NCBI GenBank assembly: GCA_028532985.1
Contig: JANCIK010000009.1
Span: 2,480,001-2,544,000 of the forward strand
Length of the DNA stretch: 64,000 nucleotides
Source: Stropharia rugosoannulata
Taxonomy: Eukaryota > Basidiomycota > Agaricomycetes > Agaricales > Strophariaceae
Reading direction: 5' to 3'
The notes below the pieces were generated by a model. The model did not search any database. It was not told the DNA's origin and worked only from the letters and a program-made list of their open reading frames with translations. This document shows positions 38,783 to 49,081 of this stretch, piece after piece. The position numbers and the translations under genes were made by a program. Each line of letters begins with the position of its first letter. Position 1 is the first letter of the stretch.

Positions 38783-40111
38783 TCAAATATTAAAGACCAC
38801 CCTTCCATGAGGGTCTGACAAGCGCTCGTCTGCTTTCATTCCGAGACCAGTTTCTTTGTCCAGCCCAGTAACATTGATCAAAAGCTTAACGGGGTGCGTA
38901 AAGCCAGTCGTCACTGTCGCTATCAGGTCTTGCAGTTGGTCTTCTAGTTGCCACTCCATTCTCGCGAGTAAATCTGATGAATACTTGAAAGCCAAGTTGA
39001 TTGTCAACTGTTCGATTGCGTCTGCCACGGCTGAGAAGCGTGCCCACTTTTGAAAGAGGCTATTGATCCACGGCAGAGGAGAGTTATAATAATCAGCGGC
39101 GGTTCCTGCCAAGAGCCAGGGTGCTAAAGTGCCGCCCCAAGTGACAGCATCAATGGAGACGGATTTGACATTCGGAAATATGTGCAAGTCAGGTATGCGT
39201 GATCTGCTCATAGATATATACCCCCTAGCAGGAATGTACTCGGTTCCAACTGAAAATGGATTATTAGCTATAACCAAAAAGCACAATAAGCAATTGGAAT
39301 TACCTGCCACACGTTTTGCGCAAATATGAATGTGTCGAACGGAGCGTGCGTGGACTGCAAATGCTGTGAGATGTTCGACTGTATAATCTGCTAGTGCAGG
39401 ACGAATACTGAGTGTTTTCAAATGAGAGACGCTAAATGGAAATGCTGGGTGATACATGAATTGCGCCAGAACATCCAAAAAATTCGAAATGTCAACATGG
39501 AAATAATGAAGTCGGATTACACGATCGGGAGGCGGGCATGTCGAGTCAAACCTCAAGGACGATATTGACAGATGAGTGAGCGCGAAGCAGGTCCCCAATA
39601 ACTCTGCTGGTATACCTTGTATTCCCCTCAAATCTAGACAGGTCAATAAAGGATTATGGAGACTAGACAAAAGATTAGTGATGCCTTTGACAGTGCTATT
39701 ATAATGTAGAACAGGAGTAAGTGATGCTTCGCATGGCGTTAAAGAAACTGATTGTATATTAGGAAGAAGGGGAATTAAATGCGGCAAAAAGTCGTCCGAT
39801 ATCAGCCAGTGGCAGCAGTGCGGAATGTCTTTGGAACGTGGCAAGTCGCATGAAATTAAAAGGCTACGAACATAGTTTGCAATATGTGGCGAGCCTTTTA
39901 GAATAAGGAGCAGGGCGGCAACTGGGTTGGCCCTGGAATTCTGATATAGATGTGGCAGCTTCACCTTTTCGAGAAGCCGCTGCTGTGCCAGTGAGCAGAA
40001 AACAGTGTCAACGTATGAGCACGTCCGGAGTGATTCAGGGTCCTGGAGGTGCACAAAGCCTAAAATGCGGTCGAGAATCTCAACTGGTACGCCCTGATAC
40101 AACGCATTCAT
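38783..40111 (-). CDS. F-box protein (copy B)
   Basis: Second F-box protein, distantly related to copy A. With the in-frame 54-nt intron (about 39249-39302) removed it has 424 aa. I place the start at 40111 (MNALYQGVPVEILDRILGFV) because the pseudogene copy at 46413 begins at the same point; the frame stays open upstream to 40177. The F-box is VPVEILDRILGFVHLQDPESLRTC followed by QQRLLEKVKL. The remainder is a leucine-rich scaffold (SPHIANYVRSLLISCD; PLLTCLDLRGIQ). It is transcribed toward the methyltransferase, with the gut2 gene 410 bp upstream. Substrate unknown. Confidence 0.85.
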   Translation of the reverse strand: MNALYQGVPVEILDRILGFVHLQDPESLRTCSYVDTVFCSLAQQRLLEKVKLPHLYQNSRANPVAALLLILKGSPHIANYVRSLLISCDLPRSKDIPHCCHWLISDDFLPHLIPLLPNIQSVSLTPCEASLTPVLHYNSTVKGITNLLSSLHNPLLTCLDLRGIQGIPAELLGTCFALTHLSISSLRFDSTCPPPDRVIRLHYFHVDISNFLDVLAQFMYHPAFPFSVSHLKTLSIRPALADYTVEHLTAFAVHARSVRHIHICAKRVAGNSNCLLCFLVIANNPFSVGTEYIPARGYISMSRSRIPDLHIFPNVKSVSIDAVTWGGTLAPWLLAGTAADYYNSPLPWINSLFQKWARFSAVADAIEQLTINLAFKYSSDLLARMEWQLEDQLQDLIATVTTGFTHPVKLLINVTGLDKETGLGMKADERLSDPHGRVVFNI

Positions 40112-40521
40112 ATTTATGCAGACTCGGTGGTTGGGTAGAGCGACTCCAAAGTGAGGAAGGATGGCCGGGAGAATCAAGGCAGGATCAAGTTCAAGGGATC
40201 AAGCAACCTCAAGCAGGTGCATCTGGCTTTGAAATTTAGACCATTCAACATCCGACAGATGCCGTCAGCCGTGCCGACGATTTAATATATATTCAATGAC
40301 TGAGCATGGAGAAATGACCTGCAATTAGGGCAGACTTGAGTACTCTAACCCTGTTTCTCTGAAAAACATCTGATTGCGTTATGTAGCTACGCAGATTCAA
40401 TTAAATAATTGAGTGTATGTACATTATTGTCAATGTTGGAGAAGACTATTTAAATGCGGCAACGAGGTGATGACTGACTTCGACTTCAAAGCACAATGTC
40501 ATATAAAAACAAACAACGCCC
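40112..40521. other. Short intergenic region, F-box B/gut2
   Basis: 410 bp. It contains the 24-bp segment at 40217-40240 that matches 46316-46339 in the same strand orientation although the surrounding loci are inverted. Otherwise it is the promoter of F-box B and the 3' flank of gut2. Confidence 0.5.
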
Positions 40522-43099
40522 TTACACTCCCCCGCCGCTCTTCTCAACTGGTATCCTCCGATGTGAGCCACGTCTCTTGGGCTTAGGTGTAGATGCTATC
40601 TCTTTCAGATTTCCAGACACCTGATAAAATCCATGGATATAAATACACCAGTAATTAGATGAAATACTCACCTCAATAAACTCATCCAACTCCAGATCCT
40701 CCTGGCCGCTGAGTCCCGCCTCGTTCAAAACGTAATCGAGGTCCTTCTTTGACGCCTCGGCATACACCGGCAGTGCCTTGAGCACATCCAGCACCTCGCT
40801 TGTCTTCACCTTGTTCTCGCCGTCCGTGGCAGCACTTGCACGGCCCTGGAAGGCACTACGCAGCGCAGCGACCTCGCCCGCCTCAAACTTGGACCTACCA
40901 GGACCAAAGTTCTCACCCGCGTCGAGCGCCGTGTTGCGACCGAGAACGTAGTTCCACGCACCCGCAGCAGCGCGGGACGCACTGGCGAGCGTCTTCTCCG
41001 TCCACCCGCGAGGGATGGGCTCGGGGATGTTCACAGTCGCGAGGAAGGCAGGCGTGAGCCCCATAGAGCCAAGATATTTGACCGTGTTGGCGATCTGCCG
41101 CTTGCGCTCGGAGTACGACCAGCCGAACTCGTTGGCCATGATGTCAACGATGTGCGGGAGCGCGTCGAGAGCAGAGCGGGCGTTGAGGAAGGCGAGGCGG
41201 GTGCGCCGCGCAATGACGTCGACGGGTGTCACGGCGTACTCGTGGCGCATTGCATACACGACTTCGGCTTCAATGACTAGTGAAGGTAGGTGGATGAGCA
41301 GTTACATTGGGAGATATCGATTCAGCTTACAAGGATATTGCGGCACAAGTCGTTTACCATGCAGCGGCCAGGACTCGCCCGTTGGCTCAGCAAGGGAGCA
41401 GACTGTCCATGCGCGGTCGCCGTAGTTATTGGAAAGATGCTGCGCGACTTCGGTTTCAACGCCATACTACAAAATTCAGTCAGAGCGGCAGATGAAAAAA
41501 GGTAATGTAAGCCTACAGTTTGCACAAGCCCGATAAACATATTGCGACTCCATCCGTCGCTGCCAACAAGCCTCACCTGATCGGTGATACAGCCGTTTGT
41601 TACCCTATTTTGGAGCCCGAAAGTTTCTACTGCCTTGTCAATAGTCTCCTCTGCCATAGCCCTGTACGTTGTCCATTTCCCGCCTGCGATAGTAAGCAGT
41701 CCGCTCTTGCTCACGTTGATCATGTGGTTGCGGACCAGGCCTTCTGTTTTCTCCGCACTGGGGTCGCGCACGAGCGGGCGCAGACCACTCCACGCACTGA
41801 GGACGTCGCCGCGGCGCACCTTGATGTCGGGAGAGAGGTAGCTTCGGACCTCGTCTAGCACCCAGCGGATATCTTCTTCGGACGCGACGGGGTCGCGCGA
41901 GACGCGCGCAGGGGTATCGGTAGTACCAGCGATTGTGTTTCCCTGCCAGGGGAGGAAGAAAATAACACGGCCGTCAGAAGTGGCAGGGTCGAGCAGACCC
42001 ATCTTCCGCGGGGAGTAGTAGTTCGGGAGCGTGATATGAATGCCGGAAGAGGGTTGCACGATAGCTTCGTGGGTCGGGTCGTCCATAGTGAGCAGGGTGT
42101 CGCTGAAAGGTCCAGTCGCATTGATGATGCCCTTCGCGCATACCTTGAACTCCTCGCCGGTGAGATTGTCCTTGACACTTGCCCCGTTGAGCTTTCCATT
42201 GTCGTCTTTGTGTAGCTGCGTAACCTCGCAGTAGTTTGCCACCACCGCGCCGTGCTTGACCGCTGTCATGATTAGAGCAACATTCATCCGCGCGTCATTG
42301 TGCTGCCCTGATCACCTCGTTAATGACATCATTACATTATTTGTTTGATCGCCCGCACCGTCGTAGTAGACAACTGCGCCAACGAGGCCGTCGCTCTTGA
42401 GCATGGGAAACGTCTCGAGCGCCTTACCCTTGCTCATGAGATACGAGCTTTCCATGTTTTCCTTGCCAGCGAGGATGTCGTACATCTTGCATCCAGACCA
42501 GTAGTACGGGACTTGCCAGTATTTGTAGATGGGGAGCATAATCGGCAGCATTTCTGACAAGTATGGGGCAGTTTGCAGGAATATACGGCGTTCGTGGAGA
42601 GCCTCACGGACGAGCTTGTACTGGTCATAGTCTAGTTCGAAGACGGCTTTCTGCAAGTAACGCACGCCTCCGTGCACCAGTTTGGTCGATTTCGATGAAG
42701 TCCCTACACTCAGAGATGAGCATGATATGCGAAGATAGTTTCAGGTCTTTCACCTGCACTAAAGTCATCTCTTTCCACAAGCGCTACCTTGAGGCCGCGT
42801 GTAGCAGCATCCACAGCGCATCCGGCGCCAGTAGCCCCTCCTCCGATGATGAGCAAATCAAATTCTTCGTTGTCGCCGTTAGTGGGTGTCTTGATCTGTC
42901 CCGAAGCTTTGAGCTTCGCCAGGAGGTCAGCTCGAGAAGGTGGCGTCCAAGGTGGGGGTGGTCTCCGCGTCACCATGGTAGGGACGGGGTACGCAGGTCC
43001 CGAATTCAGATACCAGTAGCCGCCGCCGAGGACGAGGACAGTGCCGCCCGAGGCGGCAGCCAGCGTCCTCCGCGAGAACAAGTGGCGCAGGATTGTCAT
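40522..43099 (-). CDS. gut2: Mitochondrial FAD-dependent glycerol-3-phosphate dehydrogenase
   Basis: Oxidises glycerol-3-phosphate to dihydroxyacetone phosphate at the inner mitochondrial membrane and passes electrons to ubiquinone. Exons 42754-43099, 42359-42703, 41517-42307, 41331-41466, 40672-41276, 40522-40620; 773 aa. The N-terminus is basic with a hydrophobic segment (RTLAAASGGTVLVLGGGYW), as for mitochondrial import. FAD motif FDLLIIGGGATGAG is followed by family motifs TSSKSTKLVHGGVRYLQ, HNDARMN, GTTDTPA and AGGKWTTYR. The C-terminal domain runs through RHEYAVTPVDVIARRTRLAF. An EF-hand-like segment (ALRSAFQG...GLSGQEDLELDEFIEV) as in animal GPD2 sits near the end; its Ca-binding loops look degenerate. 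The last intron (51 nt) is in frame. Confidence 0.96.
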
Positions 43100-43456
43100 C
43101 TAGGACAATCTAGGAGAAGAGTGAGTGCCTCGTTGGATGTGGGATAAAAAAACCGAAACATACCAGTATGTGGGATTGGGGAAAGTGTAGAACGTGCGTC
43201 AGAAGCAAACCGGGAGGCCGTGATGAGAGGTTAATGACTGTGCCCGCCGTTCGCTGCGGGGTTGGCTAGGGTTGGCTTATGGAAGGATGATGACCAGAGA
43301 TATTCAAATAGATGATTAGCGCGCCAGACATATGAAAAAGTGTGGGGCGGGACTGCCCTTTCATTATGATGGCGTTCAAAAGTTCACCCGGCAAAATCGA
43401 CCGACCCGTCGGCCGGCCCGCTCTTAACGCATGTGACGCTGTCATGCCACTTGCCC

Positions 43457-44121
43457 AGGACCCCTGAAAGCCCACCAAATGCCTGGGCCAAAAATGCTCG
43501 ATTTTGGCGATTTGTATCCAAATTTGGGCTACTTATGTTTATCCAAATATTAATCCAGGCCTCTCAGAGCTGCTTGTAGGTCTTCAGTGCATTGGCTATT
43601 TGTGCTTGCTGAGATCGGAGCTCCTTGAAGAAACCCGAGTCTTCGTTAGAAGCTGGACCTTACAGTACTGTCACTGTGATTCTGGAATGACTATGAAAGT
43701 AATTTTAATGATATCTCTTTGTACATAGTAGTGTATAATCCACTATAATAAAAGACGGCACCCGTCCTTTGTTTCCTTCTTTGTAAATTGTTTTTGGATT
43801 TCTTTCATGTGGTGAGGCTGTCCGCTACAAATTTGTATCATTCCCTCTGAGGCTCTGCATAATCTGTTAGTTGCCCCTTAGTGCAAAGTGTGTGTTTCAC
43901 TCTAAATGCCCGATGTTCATATATTAAATAGACTGTTGTAGACTCCTGTGCTACGCGTTTCGCGTATACGCAACGCACGCGCACTATTGAATGACAATTG
44001 TGTATGAAGTAAGTGTAAGTTTGGCCAAGGGTGCGCGCGCGAAGATTTTTCCCGAAAAGGGACCATGCATTTTGACAAAAAGGGTTGTTTTTATCCACTT
44101 GGGTGGGCTTTCAGGGGTCCT
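43457..44121. repeat. 665-bp segment bounded by a 20-bp perfect inverted repeat
   Basis: AGGACCCCTGAAAGCCCACC at 43457-43476 recurs as its exact reverse complement at 44102-44121. No transposase frame lies between, so it could be a non-autonomous element or the trace of a rearrangement. No target-site duplication is evident directly outside the repeats. Confidence 0.6.
43739..43880 (+). mobile_element. Helitron-like 5' terminal sequence, copy 1
   Basis: Starts TCCACTATAATAAAAGACGG after an A, followed by a short imperfect hairpin (AAAAGACG/CGTCCTTT). About 140 bp align with 50787-50945 in direct orientation, including the shared blocks TTTGTTTCCTTCTTTG, TTTCATGTG and CTGTCCGCTACAA. Beyond that the copies diverge. 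The TC(T/C)ACTATAATAAAA start resembles Helitron 5' termini. No Rep/helicase gene is present. Confidence 0.5.
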
Positions 44122-44744
44122 CCTGTATTTCTGGCGAGAGTCCAACGTTGGCGAGTAGCGGCGACGGATGGATTGACAAGTGAAGCCCAGGAGCGATTCA
44201 GTGATCTGAAACACAAGAGGGCACTATGGAGTCCAGCAGGCGAGCAACATTTGGTGAGCTAATTGCCAATTCTTCCTATTGTACATGAGGTACGACAATA
44301 TATGCAGATGTAATTTCTACTTAGATGTGCGCCAAGGCACTTTGTAGTCCACTAAAAGAAAAGAAAAGGAAGGAAATTATTGACTACCAGTTCACTTCCA
44401 GCAAGAATGATATGCAGAAAGATTGGATAATAAAAAGGCAGGGGACGGTTCGTCAAGCCGCTTTATGAAAAGCGTAGCGACGAGTCACACGGGACTTGCC
44501 TCCTGAAAGGGTAGATGAAACATACAAGCAAGAGCGATGGAGAAATGCAAGTACATAGCTCAAGATCAAGAAAGAAATTAGCGGCTTGAACACTCTTAGA
44601 CACTGCTTTGCAATTATGCAAAGGCCGCTAACCACAGGCTGTGGGCCGTGGCAAAAGCAAAGTATATGCTCCCAGACTTGAAAGTAGTTATCAGGTAATA
44701 ACCAAAGAAATACTCGACTTATGCGGTTGGCATCGTAGGCATTA

Positions 44745-46081
44745 TTACTGTCGTTGGAAGTCTTCCACCATGCGTAGATAGTTGGAAGGGGCGACTGCAA
44801 GTATCCAATCATCAATGATTATGATAAATTAGAGATGTAAAATACGTACTGCCTTTCTTCCCCGACATCGTCTTGGCCTCCCACCATTTGTTTGATGTAT
44901 CGAAGATGAGCAGGAAATCACCTTTCTTGAAGGACACCTCATTTTTATCACCTTCCGACGCCGTGTCTGCGTATTTTAAGACCTATCAGCCAGTATTAAT
45001 AGAGGTAGTATACATGACGTACAGTCGTACATCGCCTCCGCACGCCCGATGGCACTCTCGTCTGGAAGCGACGAGGCAGCCTTTCCGACGACTGGGGGGC
45101 CAGCGTTCACGGGTGTATGCGCTTCAGGGCGGTCCTTTCCAGTAGTAGACCCCGCTGGGGCGCTGCCAGCCTTGGAATCGCGCTCGCTTCCTGGAATGCT
45201 TCCTATCGTGCGCCTGTTCTCCGGTGAAGTCCAGACACCACTGGTCGGTTTCTGGCCCATAGGAACAGCAGGGCCCTGCGACATGCGCGCGTGGCTGCCA
45301 TGCACCGAGCCCATGGGAATCCCAACGCCTGCGCTCTGGGAGATTCTGCTGATGCGCTTCGTGCGTGTTAGGGAAGGGCCCTGCGCTGAGCTTGCAGTGC
45401 GTACAATCAGGGAGTGCGGCGGCGATGTGAAGTAGAGGATCCAGAGCAGATCCACGATGGCGATGATCAGCCAGCCAGCGCCCGTCGCCTGTTGTGCGGA
45501 CGCGCCTGAGTATATGTTGCGATCGACGCCTATTACGGCGAATCCGGTGGCTAGAGCGGCAAGTATTGATATTTGCATGGCATAGTCGAACACCAGGATG
45601 ATACCGAGGACAACTTCTATGACGAGCGCTGTCACAAGCGTCTGGATGATAAGTCCAAACCACAAGATACGGACGAGACCGCTGTCAACTACAGAGCATT
45701 TAGCGTAGTTAGTGGGGCCTAGACATCACGTACTGCTAGCTGCAACATCAGCTTGCGACACGAGGGTAACTATCCAAGCAATCTTTAGCTCTGTTCAGTC
45801 TCAGCAAAAGCAGTAAATGTATTCGGATTTCGTACCACTGCTAGTCCTAAAGTTGCGAAAAGGAACAGGTTGCTTCCAGCATTTCCTGGATCATACATCC
45901 CTTGATTGAATGGTGCCATTCCCTGAGCACCGTGCTCAAGGTCTACTCCGTTAGTCGCTCTGCTTTCTCTAGTTGGTCCGCCAACTACACTCCCTTCGGG
46001 GATTGGTAAATTGCCTCCTGCGCTGGCTACACCCTCTGACATGGGCCGCTCGGACGCAGATGGCGCATATTGTGGATCCAT
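44745..46081 (-). CDS. sho1: Sho1 osmosensor, four-TM SH3 protein
   Basis: Plasma-membrane sensor/scaffold feeding the Hog1 MAP-kinase pathway. Exons 45836-46081, 45734-45782, 45023-45688, 44850-44966, 44745-44794; 375 aa. After a ~55-residue N-terminus come four transmembrane segments (LFLFATLGLAVIAWIVTLV; LWFGLIIQTLVTALVIEVVLG; MQISILAALATGFAVIG; GWLIIAIVDLLWILYF). A long Ser/Pro linker leads to a C-terminal SH3 domain: AMYDYTASEGDKNEVSFKKGD, KWWEAK, GIAPSNYLRMVE. The order and length are those of Sho1. Splicing places the SH3 across three exons, so its beginning is not visible in any one frame. Confidence 0.95.
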
Positions 46082-46412
46082 TATGTCGTGTTAGGTCGTA
46101 ACAGGTCGTTCAGGGTATATAACGTATGTTGAGGTACGTGCCAAAGAAGTAAAAATACCGAATACTTGAACACGCGGAGAAGGAGAACCGTGGTTCAACT
46201 TCACAGGAACTAATTATAGATCATGTGCAGGCATATCGGCGGAGCTTCAAGTCGACATCGGCTGACGCAAACACGTGCCGGCTCTCACATACAACTATGT
46301 CGGATGCCGAAAATGGCACGTCTGGCTTTGAAATCTGGAATCCCAGTCAGCGACAGTGTGTCGCGTCAAAACTTGCTTCCGCCAACTTCCACATCCTCAT
46401 CTCTGTAAAGAG
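46082..46412. other. Intergenic region sho1/F-box B pseudogene
   Basis: About 330 bp. It carries the second copy (46316-46339) of the 24-bp segment that is locally inverted relative to the F-box B 5' flank. Confidence 0.5.
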
Positions 46413-46900
46413 ATGAATACTCCGTATCGAGGCCTACCCACTGAGATACTCGACCGCCTTTCAGAAATTCTGGATCTACATTGGCCTAGCTCACTCGGAA
46501 GGTGCTCATACGTCAACACTATTTTCTGCTGTCTGGTGCAGCGGCGGCTACTAGAGAGGGTGATTCTGCCACGATCAAAACAGGGTGCAGGTGCAAATTA
46601 GAACACAGCTTCCGCCTTTCTTGCTACTCTGCAGACATCGCCGCATATTGCGAGTTATGCTCGCAGCCTTGTGATTATGTGTGACTATCCTCCTCGTACA
46701 ACAGGCTACAGGCCGCATTGGCTGGAATCGGACAACTCCCTATCGTATCTGATCTCTCTTCTTTCTCATCTAGAAGTGATTTCTTTTATTGGATCTGGGA
46801 ACTGTACCAGCTGTTCAGAAATGTTTGTTTATTGTGTTTCTTATATTGTAGCCGCTCAAGCCATAAACACTATGTTTTTTCCAGCCGTACTTCCTTATTC
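46413..46900 (+). pseudogene. Decayed F-box protein (copy B')
   Basis: Begins MNTPYRGLPTEILDRLSEIL and aligns with F-box B from its first residue (CSYVNTIFCCLVQRRLLERV against CSYVDTVFCSLAQQRLLEKV). An in-frame TAG at 46599-46601 stops it after 62 codons. Reading past the stop in the same frame, similarity continues (SPHIASYARSLVIMCD against SPHIANYVRSLLISCD; SYLISLLSHLEVISF against PHLIPLLPNIQSVSL) until about 46790 and is then lost. So this is a nonsense mutation plus a 3' truncation. It lies directly upstream of, and in the same direction as, F-box A'. A rescuing splice is unlikely because the only GT-AG pair around the stop would give an intron below 20 nt. Confidence 0.8.
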
Positions 46901-47180
46901 ACTCATTTAATGCTTAATGAGCCAGATTATGGTACATGGAGCAAGATTGTCATACTAACTACATATTGCTTGAAGAATTAAAGAAATAAGCATTTTGAAA
47001 GAGTGCGAAGGCGATTATGCAGTTGATGCACATGGTTGGTGTATATTTGACATCCGCACTGCTGCGGCCATTCTGCAGGCATCTCCGTCACTTGACTCAC
47101 ATGTGTGCGGCTGCGAATTACAGCCTGTCAAAACCAACTCCTACTCTTTTCTAAAATTTCCGCAGAAGACAGAACTAACC

Positions 47181-48638
47181 ATGCCGCTCACTCGCGATGT
47201 CGACACACTTCCCATAGAACTCTTCGGGGAGATATTCAAGCACGTTACCCAATCATACCTTCCATCTTGCACACTGCTGTCCCGAAACGTGTACCCTATA
47301 GCCCAAAGATACCTGTTTTATAGGGTATCTCTAGTAATGACCAGAGGCCCGCTGATGAACAGAAGCCGAGGGATCCGCCAATTGGATAATTCCTATGAAT
47401 ACTGTGGCTCGCCATCGCACTTTGTCAAGCTACTATCTACGTCACCACATATCGCACATTATGTCGCCCGGTTGCACATATACATAACAGATACCTACGC
47501 GCCGCATGAGAACATTCTCCAGTGCAATACAATCCTTACCCGCGTTCCCAACCTCACTGCACTCGCATTTCCTGTTGTCATTCACACATTTGAGAACATG
47601 AAGAGGTGGTACGAAATACGGGACGCACAGGGTCTAATGCGCATCATCTCCTCAGCTTTGGCACATGGTACTCTTTCAGAGTTGGACATCTCCAATATTA
47701 CGGCATTCGCTCCTCTCTCTCTTTATGTGGCCGGCCCACGCCCCCCTCTTCGCAGACTCGTTATACAGTCTATCGACTCGGACGACTCAATGTCCACTGG
47801 AAGTACAAGTAATAGACCAAGTATTCCTCTCCAGGTCTCTGAACTTGCATTGTTTGATTTGAAAGAGAGGATTGTTCCAAACAACCTCAGCCGTGTTTTA
47901 CGATGGCTCAAGAGTCCTGGGTGTTATCTCGAACTGAAGAGTGTCGAGCGCCTTGAAATACGCATCATCAGGCCGGGGCCGCTTGTTGGGGAAGGGGTCG
48001 ATGAGCTACTGAGCCTCTTCCCAAACGTGCACACCTTCTACTTTCAGCCCAACATAAACGGTGCATGTCTCTGTAGTTTATCGCATTTAAACCGTCTGAC
48101 ATATTTTTGTTCAGTCACTTTAAATTTCCTCAAGGATACAATGGGCAATATTCACCCTGAAATCGACTCGCCGGTTCAAAGAAGCTTAGAATACGTTCCC
48201 GAAAGCCTCGTCCGCATGCGGCGCTTGCGCCACTTCATCGTACACGTAGAGCTTTTTAGGGAATCGCCGAATCTTCGTGACCGTAGCGACTGGTTTGGGA
48301 GCGGCTTGGTATTTGTTGCGGCCCTTCTGCAAACAATATCCAACATAAATGCAGATGCGAATCCCAGCGCCATTTCGTCATTGACATTGATACTCGAGAT
48401 TAAATACGCCTTTTACAACAGCAGCTACATGAAATTGGTACAGCGAATCCCAACGTGGATGGATATAGTTGATTTGCTCACTTCGGGCAGTTTCCCGATG
48501 CTGCGTGTCGTTGAGTTGGAGATATCTGTCGACCATCTTACAGAGCAACGGGATAGAACGGCTATAAGAGAGCAGTTGAGATGTGTAGAGGCATTACAAA
48601 GGCTAAGAGACAACAATGTTTCTGTTGTAATAATTTGA
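47181..48638 (+). CDS. F-box protein (copy A')
   Basis: Full-length paralogue of F-box A. The frame is open from 46995, but homology begins at MPLTRDVDTLPIELFGEIF, so I start at 47181. Removing the in-frame 54-nt intron at 48061-48114 gives 467 aa against 465 for A, and aligns the junction residues gap-free; the intron sits at the same place in both. F-box at ~11-55, then leucine-rich blocks (PPLRRLVIQSID; IRIIRPGPLVGEGVDELL; IPTWMDIVDLLTSGSFPMLRVVELE). It appears intact, in contrast to its upstream neighbour B'. The SDR gene is convergent, 443 bp away. Confidence 0.87.
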   Translation: MPLTRDVDTLPIELFGEIFKHVTQSYLPSCTLLSRNVYPIAQRYLFYRVSLVMTRGPLMNRSRGIRQLDNSYEYCGSPSHFVKLLSTSPHIAHYVARLHIYITDTYAPHENILQCNTILTRVPNLTALAFPVVIHTFENMKRWYEIRDAQGLMRIISSALAHGTLSELDISNITAFAPLSLYVAGPRPPLRRLVIQSIDSDDSMSTGSTSNRPSIPLQVSELALFDLKERIVPNNLSRVLRWLKSPGCYLELKSVERLEIRIIRPGPLVGEGVDELLSLFPNVHTFYFQPNINGACLCSLSHLNRLTYFCSVTLNFLKDTMGNIHPEIDSPVQRSLEYVPESLVRMRRLRHFIVHVELFRESPNLRDRSDWFGSGLVFVAALLQTISNINADANPSAISSLTLILEIKYAFYNSSYMKLVQRIPTWMDIVDLLTSGSFPMLRVVELEISVDHLTEQRDRTAIREQLRCVEALQRLRDNNVSVVII

Positions 48639-49081
48639 ATCTCTAGGTACCTTGTCGCAGCAATTTGTCCTGACCATAATAGAAAGGTGATTTATCCTTC
48701 ATCGACTTACCTCTGGTATACCTGATATTCGTACTTCAGTAATTTCCACGTCTAACTTGTAAACTTATATCTTGCAGTAGCGGCTTGAGACCTTGAATTA
48801 AACCGTCGTCGTGCATAAATTTGATGTCCTTCAAGTAGTATAATGACACACAAAGGTGCATTGACACAACAACTTGAAATGACTACAGAAACAGGCGCCT
48901 TAGAGTGAAGTCCGTTTGATCACGATTTATATTTATATCACAAAACAAACGACTTCAGAAACGACTACCTAACGCCCATTTTGACACCCTGATATCCAGA
49001 GGCAAGATAAATTAAGCTTAGTATCTTTGTATCTTACTTTATTAGAAATATAGAAAAGGAAATGGAGTACTAATGAGTCCA
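48639..49081. other. Convergent 3' intergenic region
   Basis: About 440 bp, AT-rich, between F-box A' and the SDR gene. Nothing recognisable. Confidence 0.5.

Larger units (their letters stand above)
43100..44744. other. Intergenic region with transposon-like repeats
   Basis: About 1.6 kb between gut2 and sho1. It carries a 20-bp perfect inverted repeat (43457-43476 with 44102-44121) and a Helitron-like 5' end at 43739. No coding frame with a recognisable domain. Confidence 0.6.

Noticed and set aside
46582..46610. Possible tiny intron that would remove the stop in F-box B'
   Set aside because: The only GT-AG pair around it would give an intron under 20 nt, below what fungi splice.
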